Shown in pieces: positions 44,133 through 54,105 of a stretch of 64,000 nucleotides of DNA. Below the pieces are notes generated by a model. That model did not search any database. It saw only the letters and a program-made list of their open reading frames with translations, and was not told the origin of the DNA. Position 1 is the first letter of the stretch; the number at the start of each line of letters is the position of its first letter. A program made the translations under genes and the position numbers. The stretch lies in assembly GCA_022711405.1 (NCBI GenBank), contig JAKLFC010000001.1, forward strand, positions 248,001 to 312,000, read 5' to 3'. Origin of the DNA: Bacteroidota bacterium (GTDB taxonomy: Bacteria; Bacteroidota; Bacteroidia; Bacteroidales; JAGONC01).

Positions 44133-45014
44133 ATGGAACTGATTGACGGAAAAAAGGTGGCTGAGGAAATGCGTGCGGATATCGCCCGGCAGGTAGCTAA
44201 ATGCATCGACGAGGATGGAACCGCGCCTCATCTTGCCGCCATTCTCGTCGGAGATGATCCCCCCAGTCAAACGTATGTAAGAAACAAGGAAAAAGCCTGC
44301 CAGGAAGTCGGCTTTATCTCATCGGTTTATAAATATCCTTCCAGCTTTGCCGAAAGTGAGCTTCTGAAGGTCGTTGATTTTATCAACAAGGACAATGATA
44401 TACACGGGTTGATCGTCCAGCTTCCCCTGCCTGGCCACATACACGCTGAAAAAATCATTCGTGCCATCGATCCGGCCAAGGATGTGGATGGCTTTCACCC
44501 TGTGAACGTTGGTAATATGGTGCAGGGACTGCCTTCCTACCTTCCTGCAACTCCCTTTGGGATCCTCAGACTGCTTGAATATTACAGTATTGAAACAGAC
44601 GGAAAACATTGTGTGGTGCTGGGAAGAAGCAATATTGTGGGAACACCGGTAAGCATTCTCCTCTCACGTAAAAGCTATCCTGGCAATTGCACCGTGACCC
44701 TCTGCCATTCGAAAACGCGCGACCTGGCCAGTATCTGCCGTCAGGCCGACATACTGATCGCTGCCATTGGCCAGCCTCATTTTGTAAAGGCAGATATGGT
44801 CAGGGAGGGTGCAGTGGTCATCGATGTGGGCATACACCGCATCCCGGATGCCTCCAAAACCTCTGGTTATCAACTGACCGGGGATGTCGACTTCCCGGAA
44901 GTATCCAAAAAGGCGGGCTATATTACCCCCGTACCCGGAGGTGTCGGTCCCATGACCATTGTGGCATTGCTCAGCAATACACTGAAGGCGTTCAAAAAAG
45001 AGATCTATCCTTGA
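44133..45014 (+). CDS. folD: FolD methylene-THF dehydrogenase/cyclohydrolase
   Basis: A 293-residue bifunctional enzyme that converts 5,10-methylene-THF to 10-formyl-THF. Visible motifs are the catalytic lysine region 'TYVRNKEKACQEVG', 'GLIVQLPLPGH', 'DPAKDVDGFHPVN', the dinucleotide-binding 'VLGRSNIVGTP' and 'TPVPGGVGPMT'. Its stop overlaps the TTG start of queE by four bases. Confidence 0.98.
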   Translation: MELIDGKKVAEEMRADIARQVAKCIDEDGTAPHLAAILVGDDPPSQTYVRNKEKACQEVGFISSVYKYPSSFAESELLKVVDFINKDNDIHGLIVQLPLPGHIHAEKIIRAIDPAKDVDGFHPVNVGNMVQGLPSYLPATPFGILRLLEYYSIETDGKHCVVLGRSNIVGTPVSILLSRKSYPGNCTVTLCHSKTRDLASICRQADILIAAIGQPHFVKADMVREGAVVIDVGIHRIPDASKTSGYQLTGDVDFPEVSKKAGYITPVPGGVGPMTIVALLSNTLKAFKKEIYP

Positions 45015-45643
45015 ATCATTATTCGCCTGAACAGCTGGAGCAGGGAACCCTGCTGCCTCTCATGGAAGAGTTCTATTCGCTCCAGGGGGAGGGGATCCAT
45101 TCGGGAAAGCCTGCGTATTTTGTCCGCATCGGAGGCTGCGATGTGGGATGCTACTGGTGCGATGTGAAGGAATCATGGAATCCGGAGATCCATCCCCTTA
45201 CATCTGCTGACCTGATCGTCAGAAATGCAGCGGCATGCCCTGCCAGGGCAATCGTGGTGACCGGAGGAGAACCCCTTATGTACAACCTGGATTACCTCTG
45301 CAGTGAACTCAAAAAGCGAAACATCCTTACCTATCTTGAAACATCCGGGGCTTACCCGCTGACCGGGGCCTGGGACTGGATATGCCTGTCGCCTAAAAAG
45401 AAAAAGGAACCACTGGCACCCCTTTATTCCCTCGCCAATGAACTGAAGGTGATCATTTTTGAAAATGATGATTTTGAATGGGCAGAAGACAATGCCCGGA
45501 AGGTGGCCCAGGGATGCCACCTGCTCCTGCAACCGGAGTGGAGCCGCCGGAAGGAGATGATGCCACGGGTGATCGATTATGTCAAAACGCATACAGACTG
45601 GCGCATTTCACTTCAGAGTCATAAATACATGGGCATTCCATGA
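45011..45643 (+). CDS. queE: 7-carboxy-7-deazaguanine synthase QueE
   Basis: A 210-residue radical SAM enzyme of queuosine synthesis. The C-x3-C-x2-C cluster is C43-C47-C50 ('CDVGCYWC'), with 'EFYSLQGEGIHSGKPA' before it and 'VVTGGEPL' after it. The frame is open far upstream inside folD, but family similarity begins just after TTG 45011, which overlaps the folD stop (TTGA). ATG 45062 would trim the N-terminus and is less likely. No other queuosine genes are in the window. Confidence 0.9.
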   Translation: MNHYSPEQLEQGTLLPLMEEFYSLQGEGIHSGKPAYFVRIGGCDVGCYWCDVKESWNPEIHPLTSADLIVRNAAACPARAIVVTGGEPLMYNLDYLCSELKKRNILTYLETSGAYPLTGAWDWICLSPKKKKEPLAPLYSLANELKVIIFENDDFEWAEDNARKVAQGCHLLLQPEWSRRKEMMPRVIDYVKTHTDWRISLQSHKYMGIP

Positions 45644-45659
45644 TGAAAACCCTCCCGAG

Positions 45660-47612
45660 ATGACATCTCTGAAAACAATTTTCTTCCTCGTGTTATCGGT
45701 CTTACTGGTGATATCTTACCAAACCAGTGGACAAAAGGAGCTCACCCCGGCTTCCCGTAAGGCTCAGAAAGCCTACCGTGAGGCTGAGAAGCATTTCATT
45801 GCCCAGAATTATGAGGCTGCACTTCCCTGTGCCCTCAGGGCCGTTGAACTCGATGACAGGTTCCCAGAAGCGTATCTGTTGCTGGGAGACCTTTACCAGG
45901 AAATGGGGGAATCCTTGAAATCCATCGGTTCCTATAAAAAGGCGTCAGAAATTGATCCTGACTTTTATCCTGCAGCCAGGTTGCTGGCCGGTAAGCTGGA
46001 ATTGAAGGCAGGACTTTACGCAGAGGCAAAACATGATCTGCTGCTGTATCTGGACAGGGGTGGTTTACTTCAGGATGATCTCAGTCAGGTCGCTGCATTG
46101 CTGGAGAGGTGTGATTTTGCCCTGAATAGTATAGCTCACCCTGTTCCGTTCTCGCCCGAGAACCTGGGTCCTCATATAAATTCCTCCTTTGATGAATACA
46201 TCAATGCGATCACGCTCGACAAGAATGAGGTGTACCTGACTGTCGGCACGAGGGCTGATTCACAGAATGTCTATGAGCTCCGCCGGGAAGACTTTTACCT
46301 TTCCCGCTACAGCGATGGTGGCTGGGAACAAAGGGAGCCGCTGGGCCCCCCCATGAATACACCGGAAAATGAAGGAGCACTGTTCATTTCCCCCGATGGC
46401 AGATACCTTTTGTTCTCAGCATGCAACAAGCCTGACGGCTACGGAAGCTGTGATATATACATCTCCTTCCGGAAGAATGACCACTGGGGTGAGCCAGCCA
46501 ACCTTGGACCGGTGATCAACTCAGCCTACTGGGAGACTCAGCCTTGCCTGGGATCCGACGGCCGGACTCTTTTTTTTGTCAGCAACCGTCCTGGTGGCAG
46601 GGGGGGATCCGATATCTGGTACTCCAGGTACCTTCCGGGCGAACAATGGAGCATTCCTGCAAACGCGGGAGATTCGGTGAACACGCAGGAGGATGAGATG
46701 TCACCCTTCTTTCATCCTGATAACCAATCGCTGTATTTTTCTTCGAGGGGACATACGGGAATGGGGGGGTATGATCTGTTCCTGTCCAGGAAGGTACAGG
46801 CAGATCAATGGTCTCAACCAGAGAATCTTGGATATCCCATCAATACCCTGGCCGATGAAATCAATCTGGTTGTGGAGGCGTCGGGTACCAGGGCATATAT
46901 CTCTTCGGACAAACTCGGAGGATTCGGGGGAATTGATATTTACAGCTTCGAACTGTACCCCGCTGTCAGACCCCGACCGGTCACCTACATGAAAGGAGTG
47001 GTAATGGATGCCGAATCCTCGCTACCAGTAGCGGCCGGATTTGACCTTTCCGATCTTGAGACTGGCACTACAGTCATCGAATCGTTCTCAGATCCTGAAA
47101 CGGGTGCTTTTTTGCTTTCCCTGCCTGCTGAGAAGGACTATGCGCTTCATGTGACTGCGGACGGATATGCCTTTTATTCGGAACATATTGCCTTGCGCGG
47201 CGTTCATACGATCCTGGATCCCTTTCTTGTGAACATTGACCTGCAGCCCATCAAGCCTGACAAGGTGGTCGTCATGAAAAATATTTTTTTCGAAACGGAT
47301 CAGTATGTCCTTAAAGATGAATCGATTGCAGAATTGACAAGATTAATCGTCTTCCTGAAGGAAAACATGGGGGTGAGCATTGAAATCCGGGGCCATACCG
47401 ACCAGGTAGGCACCAGGGAATACAATGACCAGCTTTCCCTGCAGCGTGCTCGTTCGGTGTATCAGTATCTTATTGACCACGGCATTGACGAGGGGCGGTT
47501 ACAGTATCACGGATATGGATTCGCTATGCCGGTTGCCACCAATGATACAGAAGAGGGGCGCCGTATGAACCGGAGGACCGAATTCAGGATCCTGGAAAAT
47601 CGCGCTCCCTGA
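45660..47612 (+). CDS. OmpA-family protein with TPR and PD40 propeller
   Basis: ATG 45660 gives a clean signal peptide (cleavage near 'YQTSGQ') and 650 residues. The order is TPR repeats (about 35-130), WD40-like PD40 propeller repeats (about 170-420, 'LFISPDGRYLLFSA', 'PFFHPDNQSLYFSS'), a carboxypeptidase-regulatory-like domain (about 440-530) and a C-terminal OmpA peptidoglycan-binding domain ('IEIRGHTDQVGTREYN', 'RRMNRRTEF'). The layout resembles PorE-type T9SS-associated lipoproteins and gliding-related proteins, but there is no lipobox. It is probably a periplasmic, peptidoglycan-linked envelope protein. Confidence 0.85.
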   Translation: MTSLKTIFFLVLSVLLVISYQTSGQKELTPASRKAQKAYREAEKHFIAQNYEAALPCALRAVELDDRFPEAYLLLGDLYQEMGESLKSIGSYKKASEIDPDFYPAARLLAGKLELKAGLYAEAKHDLLLYLDRGGLLQDDLSQVAALLERCDFALNSIAHPVPFSPENLGPHINSSFDEYINAITLDKNEVYLTVGTRADSQNVYELRREDFYLSRYSDGGWEQREPLGPPMNTPENEGALFISPDGRYLLFSACNKPDGYGSCDIYISFRKNDHWGEPANLGPVINSAYWETQPCLGSDGRTLFFVSNRPGGRGGSDIWYSRYLPGEQWSIPANAGDSVNTQEDEMSPFFHPDNQSLYFSSRGHTGMGGYDLFLSRKVQADQWSQPENLGYPINTLADEINLVVEASGTRAYISSDKLGGFGGIDIYSFELYPAVRPRPVTYMKGVVMDAESSLPVAAGFDLSDLETGTTVIESFSDPETGAFLLSLPAEKDYALHVTADGYAFYSEHIALRGVHTILDPFLVNIDLQPIKPDKVVVMKNIFFETDQYVLKDESIAELTRLIVFLKENMGVSIEIRGHTDQVGTREYNDQLSLQRARSVYQYLIDHGIDEGRLQYHGYGFAMPVATNDTEEGRRMNRRTEFRILENRAP

Positions 47613-47646
47613 TCGGGAAAGGACATCACCTCCACGAATATTATGA

Positions 47647-47654
47647 TATATTTG
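47647..47654 (+). promoter_or_regulatory. Putative -7 box for the agmatinase operon
   Basis: TATATTTG, 43 bases before the ATG. No clear -33 TTG at the usual distance. Confidence 0.45.
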
Positions 47655-47696
47655 TATTTTAATTGATATCACCAGTAAATTATTCTGACTACAACG

Positions 47697-48545
47697 ATGA
47701 ATTTTGCAGATATACCTGATGAGTACGCCTCTTATGAAAAGGCCAGGATCGTAGTGTTACCGGTTCCTTATGATGCCACAAGTACATGGATCAAGGGGGC
47801 TGACAAGGGACCCGATGCGATCATTATAGCTGCATCGAACATGGAACTGTATGACATTGAAACTGAAAGCCAGGTCTTTGAAAAGGGTATCTTTCTTGCC
47901 AGACCCATTCACCAGAAGGAAGATCCGAAAAAGATGGTGAACGCAGTCTATGAAAAAGTGAAGCATTATATCGATGAAGAAAAATTCATCGTCCTTTTAG
48001 GCGGTGAGCATTCAGTTACCATTGGCTCCGTGATTGCCCATGCAGAGCGCTTCAATGAGTTATGTGTCCTGCAGCTGGATGCCCATACAGACCTTCGGCA
48101 CGAATATCTCAACAGCATTTATAACCATGCCTGTGTCATGGCCAGGGTAAGAGAGCTTTGCCCAGTGATCCAGGTTGGTATCCGAAGTATGGATATCTCC
48201 GAGACTCCTCTTCTGGTCAGAGAAAATCTATTTCTTGCAGAAAATATTGTTAACAGGAACGACTGGATGGATAAAGTGGTGGGACGTCTGTCAAAGAATG
48301 TGTATATAACGATTGATCTGGATGTCTTTGACCCTTCCATCATGCCCTCCACCGGAACCCCCGAGCCGGGTGGGCTGCTCTGGTACGAGGTGGTGGACCT
48401 GCTCAGGAAGGTAGCCGCGAAAAGGAATATCGTTGGATTTGATGTGGTGGAGCTCTGTCCCAGTGAGGTCAACAAGGCACCGGACTTCCTGGCTGCCAAA
48501 CTAATATATAAGCTTCTGAGCTATAAATATTGTCTAACATCCTAA
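47697..48545 (+). CDS. speB: Agmatinase (ureohydrolase family)
   Basis: A 282-residue binuclear manganese ureohydrolase. The metal ligands are present in 'GGEHSVT', 'QLDAHTDLR' and 'DLDVFDP'. It converts agmatine to putrescine and urea. It is followed 15 bases later by a deoxyhypusine-synthase homologue, which places both in polyamine metabolism. The arginine decarboxylase often found upstream in this phylum is not in the window. Guanidinobutyrase-type specificity cannot be excluded. Confidence 0.92.
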   Translation: MNFADIPDEYASYEKARIVVLPVPYDATSTWIKGADKGPDAIIIAASNMELYDIETESQVFEKGIFLARPIHQKEDPKKMVNAVYEKVKHYIDEEKFIVLLGGEHSVTIGSVIAHAERFNELCVLQLDAHTDLRHEYLNSIYNHACVMARVRELCPVIQVGIRSMDISETPLLVRENLFLAENIVNRNDWMDKVVGRLSKNVYITIDLDVFDPSIMPSTGTPEPGGLLWYEVVDLLRKVAAKRNIVGFDVVELCPSEVNKAPDFLAAKLIYKLLSYKYCLTS

Positions 48546-48560
48546 TTCATTGAATGGTAT

Positions 48561-49583
48561 ATGAAGAAAAAAGAGTTACTGAAAGAGCCCATCGAACATA
48601 TCGATTTTAAATCGTTCGATGCAACTCCCATCATTGATGCAATGGCTAAGATGTCATTCTCTTCGAGGGATACGGCGAACGCCGCTCATATTTTTAACCG
48701 CATGCTGGCAGATGCCACCTGCACCAACTGGCTGACGCTGGCCGGAAGTACGAGCGCCGGGGGGTGTATGCAGGTTTATGTGGATATGATAAAATGCAAC
48801 ATGATCGATGCGATCATAGCCACTGGAGCGTCTATCGTGGATATGGATTTCTTCGAGGCGATCGGATTCCGCCACTACAGGGGTACTCCTTTCATCAACG
48901 ACCGGCAACTGAGGGACCTTTACATCGACCGTATTTATGATACGTTCATTGATGAGCAGGAACTGCAGGAGTGCGATAATACTATCCGCAAAATTGCTGA
49001 ATCACTACCACCTCGTCCCTATTCCTCCCGTGAATTCATCCGGGAGATGGGACGCTACCTTACCAGGCATTCAATCAAGAAAGATTCTCTGGTACAGGTA
49101 GCCTTCGAACATAATGTTCCCATATTTTGCCCTGCATTCACCGACAGCAGCGCAGGTTTCGGACTTGTGCTCCATCAGTGGGACCACCCGGATACGCATC
49201 TCTCCATCGATTCGGTCAAGGATTTCCTGGAACTGACCAAAATCAAGCTCAACGCGGAGAATAGCGGACTTCTGATGATAGGCGGCGGTGTGCCCAAGAA
49301 CTTTGCCCAGGATACCGTGGTTTGCGCCGAGGTGCTTGGCAAAGAGGTCCCCATGCATCAGTATGCAATCCAGATCACGGTTGCAGACGTCCGCGACGGC
49401 GCCTGCTCCAGTTCAACGTTGAAGGAGGCCTCCTCATGGGGCAAAGTTGATACGGTCTACGAACAGATGGTCTTTGCCGAAGCCACCACCGTCCTGCCGC
49501 TGATTGCAAGCTATGTGTTTCATCAGGGTGAATGGAAGAAGCGCCGTAAAAGAGAATGGGCAAAGATGCTGGATGAGGCATGA
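48561..49583 (+). CDS. Deoxyhypusine synthase-like protein
   Basis: A 340-residue NAD-dependent DHS-family protein. The reactive lysine of DHS is conserved as K295 in 'SSWGKV', with 'GGGVPKNF' and 'TSAGG' nucleotide-binding segments. Bacteria lack eIF5A, so the protein-modifying role of the eukaryotic enzyme does not apply. Related bacterial proteins have been tied to polyamine (homospermidine/spermidine-type) synthesis. Operon placement after speB, which would supply putrescine, supports that view here. Family sure, substrate inferred. Confidence 0.88.
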   Translation: MKKKELLKEPIEHIDFKSFDATPIIDAMAKMSFSSRDTANAAHIFNRMLADATCTNWLTLAGSTSAGGCMQVYVDMIKCNMIDAIIATGASIVDMDFFEAIGFRHYRGTPFINDRQLRDLYIDRIYDTFIDEQELQECDNTIRKIAESLPPRPYSSREFIREMGRYLTRHSIKKDSLVQVAFEHNVPIFCPAFTDSSAGFGLVLHQWDHPDTHLSIDSVKDFLELTKIKLNAENSGLLMIGGGVPKNFAQDTVVCAEVLGKEVPMHQYAIQITVADVRDGACSSSTLKEASSWGKVDTVYEQMVFAEATTVLPLIASYVFHQGEWKKRRKREWAKMLDEA

Positions 49584-49631
49584 TGGTAAGGAATTCCTCT
49601 GTAAATGATCACGTCATTTGCAGAAAATGTA

Positions 49632-49639
49632 TATCTTTG
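49632..49639 (+). promoter_or_regulatory. -7 box for thrS
   Basis: TATCTTTG ends 17 bases before ATG 49657, so the mRNA leader would be only about 10 bases. It lies inside the longer open frame from 49618, which argues against that start. Confidence 0.5.
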
Positions 49640-49656
49640 CACCCAATTTTCAAAAA

Positions 49657-51603
49657 ATGGATCATCCAATCAATATTACTTTTCCTGACAAATCAGTTAA
49701 GAAATATCCAAGGGGCGTCACAGGTCTCGAGATTGCCGGTGGAATCAGTGAAGGGCTTGCCAGGAATGTTTTATCGGTGAAAGTCAACGAGGAAGTCTGG
49801 GATGCCACACGTCCGATCACGTTTGATGCGCATATACGGTTGCTCACCTGGAATGATGATGAGGGTAAGGCGACCATGTGGCACTCTTCCGCCCATCTGA
49901 TGGCAGAAGCCATTGAAAATCTTTACCCTGGAGTCAAATTCGGAATAGGTCCTGATATAGAGAATGGATTTTATTACGACATTGATTTTGTTGATTATTC
50001 GATATCAGAGAACGATTTCAAAAAGATAGAGGAAAAAATGCTGGCCCTTGCCAGGGAAAAACAGACCTTTATCAGGAAAGAAGTCACAAAGGACGAAGCT
50101 GTTGAATATTTCACCCATAAAAAGGATCCCTATAAACTGGAATTGATCCGGGATCTTCAGGACGGACAGATCACCTTTTACTCTTCAGGCCAATTCATTG
50201 ATCTCTGCAGGGGACCACATCTTCCTGACACATCCCCCATCAAAGCCATCAAATTGCTTAGCCTGGCAGGGGCATACTGGCGTGGCGATGTCACCCGCAA
50301 ACAACTTACGCGGATATACGGGATTACATTCCCCAAACAGAAGGAACTTGACGATTACCTGGTCCTCATCGAGGAGGCAAAAAAAAGGGACCATCGCCGC
50401 ATCGGCCGCGAGATGGAACTTTTTACCTTTTCCGATTCCGTTGGATCGGGTCTGCCCTTATGGTTGCCAAGAGGTGCACAGCTGAGGGAACGGCTTGAAT
50501 TCTTCCTGAAGAAATTGCAGAAGGAAGCCGGGTATGTACAGGTGATCACCCCTCACATCGGTAATGTCAATCTTTATAAGATATCCGGTCACTTCGATAA
50601 ATACGGCAAGGATTCCTTTCAACCCATCAGTACACCCGAGGAGGGCGAACAGTTTTTTCTGAAACCGATGAACTGTCCCCACCACTGCGAGATTTACCGT
50701 GACAAGCCAAGGTCCTATAAAGATCTTCCGTTGCGAATGGCCGAATTCGGGACCGTTTACCGTTATGAGCAACATGGCGAACTGCACGGTCTGACACGTG
50801 TCAGGGGTTTCACGCAGGATGACGCGCATATCTTCTGTACCCCTGAACAGCTGAAAGAAGAATTCATCGGTGTGATCGGGATCGTGATGAAGATATTCAG
50901 GGCTCTTGACTTCAAGGAATTCATCACACAGATTTCGCTGCGCGACCCCGAAAACAGGGAGAAATACATCGGATCGGACGAAAACTGGGAAAAAGCAGAG
51001 CAGGCCATCCTGGAAGTCGCCAGGGAGAAGGACCTTCCGAATACTACGGTCGTTTACGGCGAGGCGGCATTCTACGGCCCTAAGATGGATTTTATGGTCA
51101 GGGATGCCCTGGGAAGGAAATGGCAGCTCGGAACCATCCAGGTAGATTATAACCTTCCCGAACGGTTCGATCTGGAATATGTGGGCAACGACAACCAGCG
51201 ACACCGTCCCATCATGATCCACCGCGCACCCTTTGGTTCCTTGGAACGTTTTGTGGCCGTTCTGATCGAACACACAGCCGGCAAGTTTCCGATCTGGCTG
51301 GCCCCGGACCAGGCTATCATACTGCCAATCAGTGAAAAATACCATGATTATTCGAAAAAAGTTTTAGAATTGCTGAATAATTACGAAATTCGCGGCCGCA
51401 TTGACGAACGGAACGAAAAGATCGGTAAGAAGATTCGGGACGCTGAACTGATGAAGATTCCCTATATGCTTATCGTGGGAGAGAAAGAAGCGGAACAGGA
51501 GATGTTGTCAGTACGCAAACAAGGTGCTGGCGACCTGGGCGCTTTCACCGTGAATCAGTTCGCTGATATGATCAGGGAAGAAATTCAGGAACTTTTTGGC
51601 TAA
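49657..51603 (+). CDS. thrS: Threonyl-tRNA synthetase
   Basis: A 648-residue class II synthetase starting '[13 protein letters not shown]'. The order is an N-terminal TGS domain, an editing (SAD) domain with '[10 protein letters not shown]', a catalytic core with zinc ligands in '[10 protein letters not shown]' and motif 2 '[18 protein letters not shown]', and a C-terminal anticodon-binding domain. The length is normal. It heads the conserved thrS-infC-rpmI-rplT group. Confidence 0.98.
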   Translation: MDHPINITFPDKSVKKYPRGVTGLEIAGGISEGLARNVLSVKVNEEVWDATRPITFDAHIRLLTWNDDEGKATMWHSSAHLMAEAIENLYPGVKFGIGPDIENGFYYDIDFVDYSISENDFKKIEEKMLALAREKQTFIRKEVTKDEAVEYFTHKKDPYKLELIRDLQDGQITFYSSGQFIDLCRGPHLPDTSPIKAIKLLSLAGAYWRGDVTRKQLTRIYGITFPKQKELDDYLVLIEEAKKRDHRRIGREMELFTFSDSVGSGLPLWLPRGAQLRERLEFFLKKLQKEAGYVQVITPHIGNVNLYKISGHFDKYGKDSFQPISTPEEGEQFFLKPMNCPHHCEIYRDKPRSYKDLPLRMAEFGTVYRYEQHGELHGLTRVRGFTQDDAHIFCTPEQLKEEFIGVIGIVMKIFRALDFKEFITQISLRDPENREKYIGSDENWEKAEQAILEVAREKDLPNTTVVYGEAAFYGPKMDFMVRDALGRKWQLGTIQVDYNLPERFDLEYVGNDNQRHRPIMIHRAPFGSLERFVAVLIEHTAGKFPIWLAPDQAIILPISEKYHDYSKKVLELLNNYEIRGRIDERNEKIGKKIRDAELMKIPYMLIVGEKEAEQEMLSVRKQGAGDLGAFTVNQFADMIREEIQELFG

Positions 51604-51649
51604 AACTGAAAAAAAGAGCCAGGTTCCTTTATTATTATTAACCAAATAT

Positions 51650-51665
51650 AGGAGGAAAACATATA
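51650..51665 (+). promoter_or_regulatory. Strong Shine-Dalgarno and AUA start of infC
   Basis: AGGAGGAAA (51650-51658) is far stronger than other ribosome sites in this window. At the usual distance behind it the only in-frame near-cognate codon is ATA at 51663; the first standard start (GTG 51675) is about 17 bases from the site. This decides the start in favour of AUA. Confidence 0.55.
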
Positions 51666-52223
51666 GCTGCACTAGTGAATGGATCCGGGGGGAGATTTAC
51701 TCCTGCACGGAAACCCAAAGAGGATAAGCACCGGATCAATGAACGGATCAATGCACCTGTTGTACGGGTGGTAGGTGAAAATATTCAACAGGGAATCTAC
51801 AGCATTAAAGAAGCCCTGGACATTGCCTATAACCTCGGGCTTGACCTGGTAGAGATCTCGCCCACCGCGAATCCACCGGTCTGCAAGGTGATCGATTATA
51901 AAAAGTTTCTGTACGAGCTGAAGAAAAAACAAAAGGAGATCAAAGCCAAAACAGCCAAAGTGATCGTTAAAGAGATCAGGTTGGGACCCAATACAGATGA
52001 TCACGACTTTAACTTCAAACTAAAGCATGCCATCAAATTCCTTCAGGAAGGGGCAAAGGTCAAAGTGGACGTTTTCTTCAGGGGAAGATCCATCGTATAC
52101 AAGGATCAGGGAGAGCTCATCATGCTGAGATTTGCCAGCGAACTGGCCGACTACGGTAAAGTAGAAAAGCTGCCCCTGCTGGAAGGTAAAAGAATGATCA
52201 TGATCATCGCACCGAAAAAATAA
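51663..52223 (+). CDS. infC: Translation initiation factor IF-3
   Basis: A 186-residue protein if started at ATA 51663 (182 from GTG 51675). The N-domain '[18 protein letters not shown]', linker '[15 protein letters not shown]' and C-domain '[18 protein letters not shown]' are all typical. IF-3 rejects non-AUG start codons, and infC genes of several bacteria use rare AUU/AUC-type starts for self-control; the layout here suggests the same with AUA. It is followed by rpmI after 21 bases. Confidence 0.95.
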   Translation: MAALVNGSGGRFTPARKPKEDKHRINERINAPVVRVVGENIQQGIYSIKEALDIAYNLGLDLVEISPTANPPVCKVIDYKKFLYELKKKQKEIKAKTAKVIVKEIRLGPNTDDHDFNFKLKHAIKFLQEGAKVKVDVFFRGRSIVYKDQGELIMLRFASELADYGKVEKLPLLEGKRMIMIIAPKK

Positions 52224-52244
52224 ATCAACATAAATATACCGGAA

Positions 52245-52439
52245 ATGCCAAAGATGAAAACCAAGTCCGGCGCCAAGAAGCGATTTTCCTTCACTGGAAC
52301 CGGCAAACTCAAACGCAAGCACGCTTACAAAAGCCACATTCTGACGAAGAAGACCAACAAAAGGAAACGTAACCTGGGTTACGCCACCGTGGTCGATAAG
52401 GCAGATGCCAGCACCGTAAAACAGATGCTTGCCAGCTAA
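52245..52439 (+). CDS. rpmI: Ribosomal protein bL35
   Basis: A 64-residue, strongly basic protein ('[14 protein letters not shown]', '[12 protein letters not shown]') of normal bL35 length, located between infC and rplT as in most bacteria. Confidence 0.97.
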   Translation: MPKMKTKSGAKKRFSFTGTGKLKRKHAYKSHILTKKTNKRKRNLGYATVVDKADASTVKQMLAS

Positions 52440-52515
52440 TAAACATTGTATCACTTGCTGTCAGCCCCAAAGAGTCCTGAAATATGGAACGCTGAAGCAA
52501 TAATCAGATTTCATC

Positions 52516-52863
52516 ATGCCAAGATCAGTAAATGCAGTAGCATCGCACCAGAGAAAAAAGAAGATTTACTCCCGGGTAAAAGGTCAGTTCGGACGCCGGA
52601 AAAATGTCCTGACGGTAGCCAAGAATGCCCACGACAAAAGCCTTGGATATGCCTACCGGGACAGGCGTAACAAGAAAAGAAGCTTCAGGGGATTATGGAT
52701 CATCCGTATCAATGCCGGTGCCCGGCAGCACGGACTGTCCTACTCAGCCCTGATAGGACTTCTCGATAAAAAGAACATTCAGCTCAACCGGAAAGTGCTG
52801 GCCGACCTGGCCATGAACCAGCCGGAGACATTCAAGGCTGTTGTGGACGCCGCAAAAGCGTAA
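52516..52863 (+). CDS. rplT: Ribosomal protein bL20
   Basis: A 115-residue protein with '[16 protein letters not shown]', '[12 protein letters not shown]' and '[13 protein letters not shown]'; standard bL20. The 76-base gap after rpmI could hold a leader structure, but I see no clear hairpin. It ends seven bases before the convergent Ycf48-like gene, with no obvious terminator between. Confidence 0.97.
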   Translation: MPRSVNAVASHQRKKKIYSRVKGQFGRRKNVLTVAKNAHDKSLGYAYRDRRNKKRSFRGLWIIRINAGARQHGLSYSALIGLLDKKNIQLNRKVLADLAMNQPETFKAVVDAAKA

Positions 52864-52870
52864 GGGGATC

Positions 52871-54079
52871 CTAAGGAATTATCACTACACAGCTTCCTGA
52901 CATACCTTTCTGTGACACACGAATGGTCACCGGTCCTTTCATTCCGTTCAAGGGTATCTGTAACTCATTGCTTTTGAGGCTCATATCTCTGAAAAGAAGA
53001 TGGCCGGCCTGATCATAGATCTCCATGGTAAGATCGGTTCCGGTGCAGAAGGGATCCTCCAGCCGAATATTCAGCCTCTCGATGGCAGGATTCGGAAAGA
53101 CAACGATCCTGTCTGATATATCAATTTCCTGAAGGCCTGTGCCGCCGCCGTCCGTCGTCCTGTACACCAGACCGCTGCTTCCGACGACCCAGCCATGCTG
53201 TGCATCCGTAAAATAAATGGCGGAAAAGGCTGCGCTGTTCTCCGCCTGCAGCTGCAATTCCCAATTCATTCCTGCATTCCCTGTATAATAGATGTACTTC
53301 TCGGTCAGCGCCCATCCCTGCATATCGTTGATAAAAAAGAGATCCGTCACGTTTCCTGATCCTTCGGGAAGCAACTGCTCCGACCAGGTGTCTCCCACGT
53401 CATCCGTGTACATGACCATACTGCCGGTTCCTGCCCATCCCCGGTAAGGACTGATGAAAAATACACAATAGGTCAGATCGTCAATGGGCAAAGGGAAATC
53501 TGTCCATTCGATCCCGCCGTTTTGAGTATGAGAAAGCCAGCCGAAGTTATAACTTCCTGCTATCCAGCCATTGTTAACATCCGTAAAGGAAACCGACAGC
53601 AGGGACTGCTCCACACCTGCAAACTGATATTGCCATTTCTCTCCACCGTCAAACGTGTGAAAAATAATCCCAAGATCACCAACGATCCATCCATTGAGTG
53701 GATTACAGAACATGATGTCTGTCAGGCCCTGTGCGATCGGGAAGTTAGCCGCCGACCAGTTTTCCCCCTTGTTGTCCGTTCTCAGCATGGTTCCTGAACT
53801 CCCGACGACCCATCCTGTGGTGTCATCCGAAAACCAGATCCCCTGGAAAAAACTGGTCGTGGCTCCCGGCTGTATCTCCCAGAGTATTCCTCCATCAGCG
53901 GTATGCAATATGGTGCCCGAATTTCCAACGGTCCATCCTTCCAGCGAATCGATGAAAAAAACATCGTTCAGGTCTTTTACGACCCCGGAGGACATCTTTT
54001 CCCAGCCTCGTTGCGCAGAAATGCTTCCACAGACGACCAGGCCAAGCAGCATGAGGGTGATCTTTTGTTTGATTTTCAT
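52871..54079 (-). CDS. Ycf48/BNR-like propeller protein with T9SS tail
   Basis: A 402-residue exported protein (signal near 'SISAQ'). It has repeated blades of the photosystem-assembly/Ycf48-like type: 'GWTVGNSGTILHTADGG', 'GWVVGSSGTMLRTD', 'GWIVGDLGIIFHTFDGG' and 'GWVVGSSGLVYRTTDGG'. The C-terminus is a T9SS sorting domain ('VVFPNPAIERLNI'). The fold is common among secreted Bacteroidota proteins with no photosynthetic role; function unknown. Confidence 0.88.
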   Translation of the reverse strand: MKIKQKITLMLLGLVVCGSISAQRGWEKMSSGVVKDLNDVFFIDSLEGWTVGNSGTILHTADGGILWEIQPGATTSFFQGIWFSDDTTGWVVGSSGTMLRTDNKGENWSAANFPIAQGLTDIMFCNPLNGWIVGDLGIIFHTFDGGEKWQYQFAGVEQSLLSVSFTDVNNGWIAGSYNFGWLSHTQNGGIEWTDFPLPIDDLTYCVFFISPYRGWAGTGSMVMYTDDVGDTWSEQLLPEGSGNVTDLFFINDMQGWALTEKYIYYTGNAGMNWELQLQAENSAAFSAIYFTDAQHGWVVGSSGLVYRTTDGGGTGLQEIDISDRIVVFPNPAIERLNIRLEDPFCTGTDLTMEIYDQAGHLLFRDMSLKSNELQIPLNGMKGPVTIRVSQKGMSGSCVVIIP

Positions 54080-54105
54080 AGTAATGCTCCTGTCATTCTG
54101 ACTAG

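Noticed and set aside
44687-45010. Upstream extension of queE inside folD
   Set aside because: It lies wholly in another frame of folD; QueE similarity begins after TTG 45011, which overlaps the folD stop as in a normal operon.
50458-51345. 295-codon minus-strand frame opposite thrS
   Set aside because: It is a shadow of thrS with no signal peptide, ribosome site or recognisable domain.
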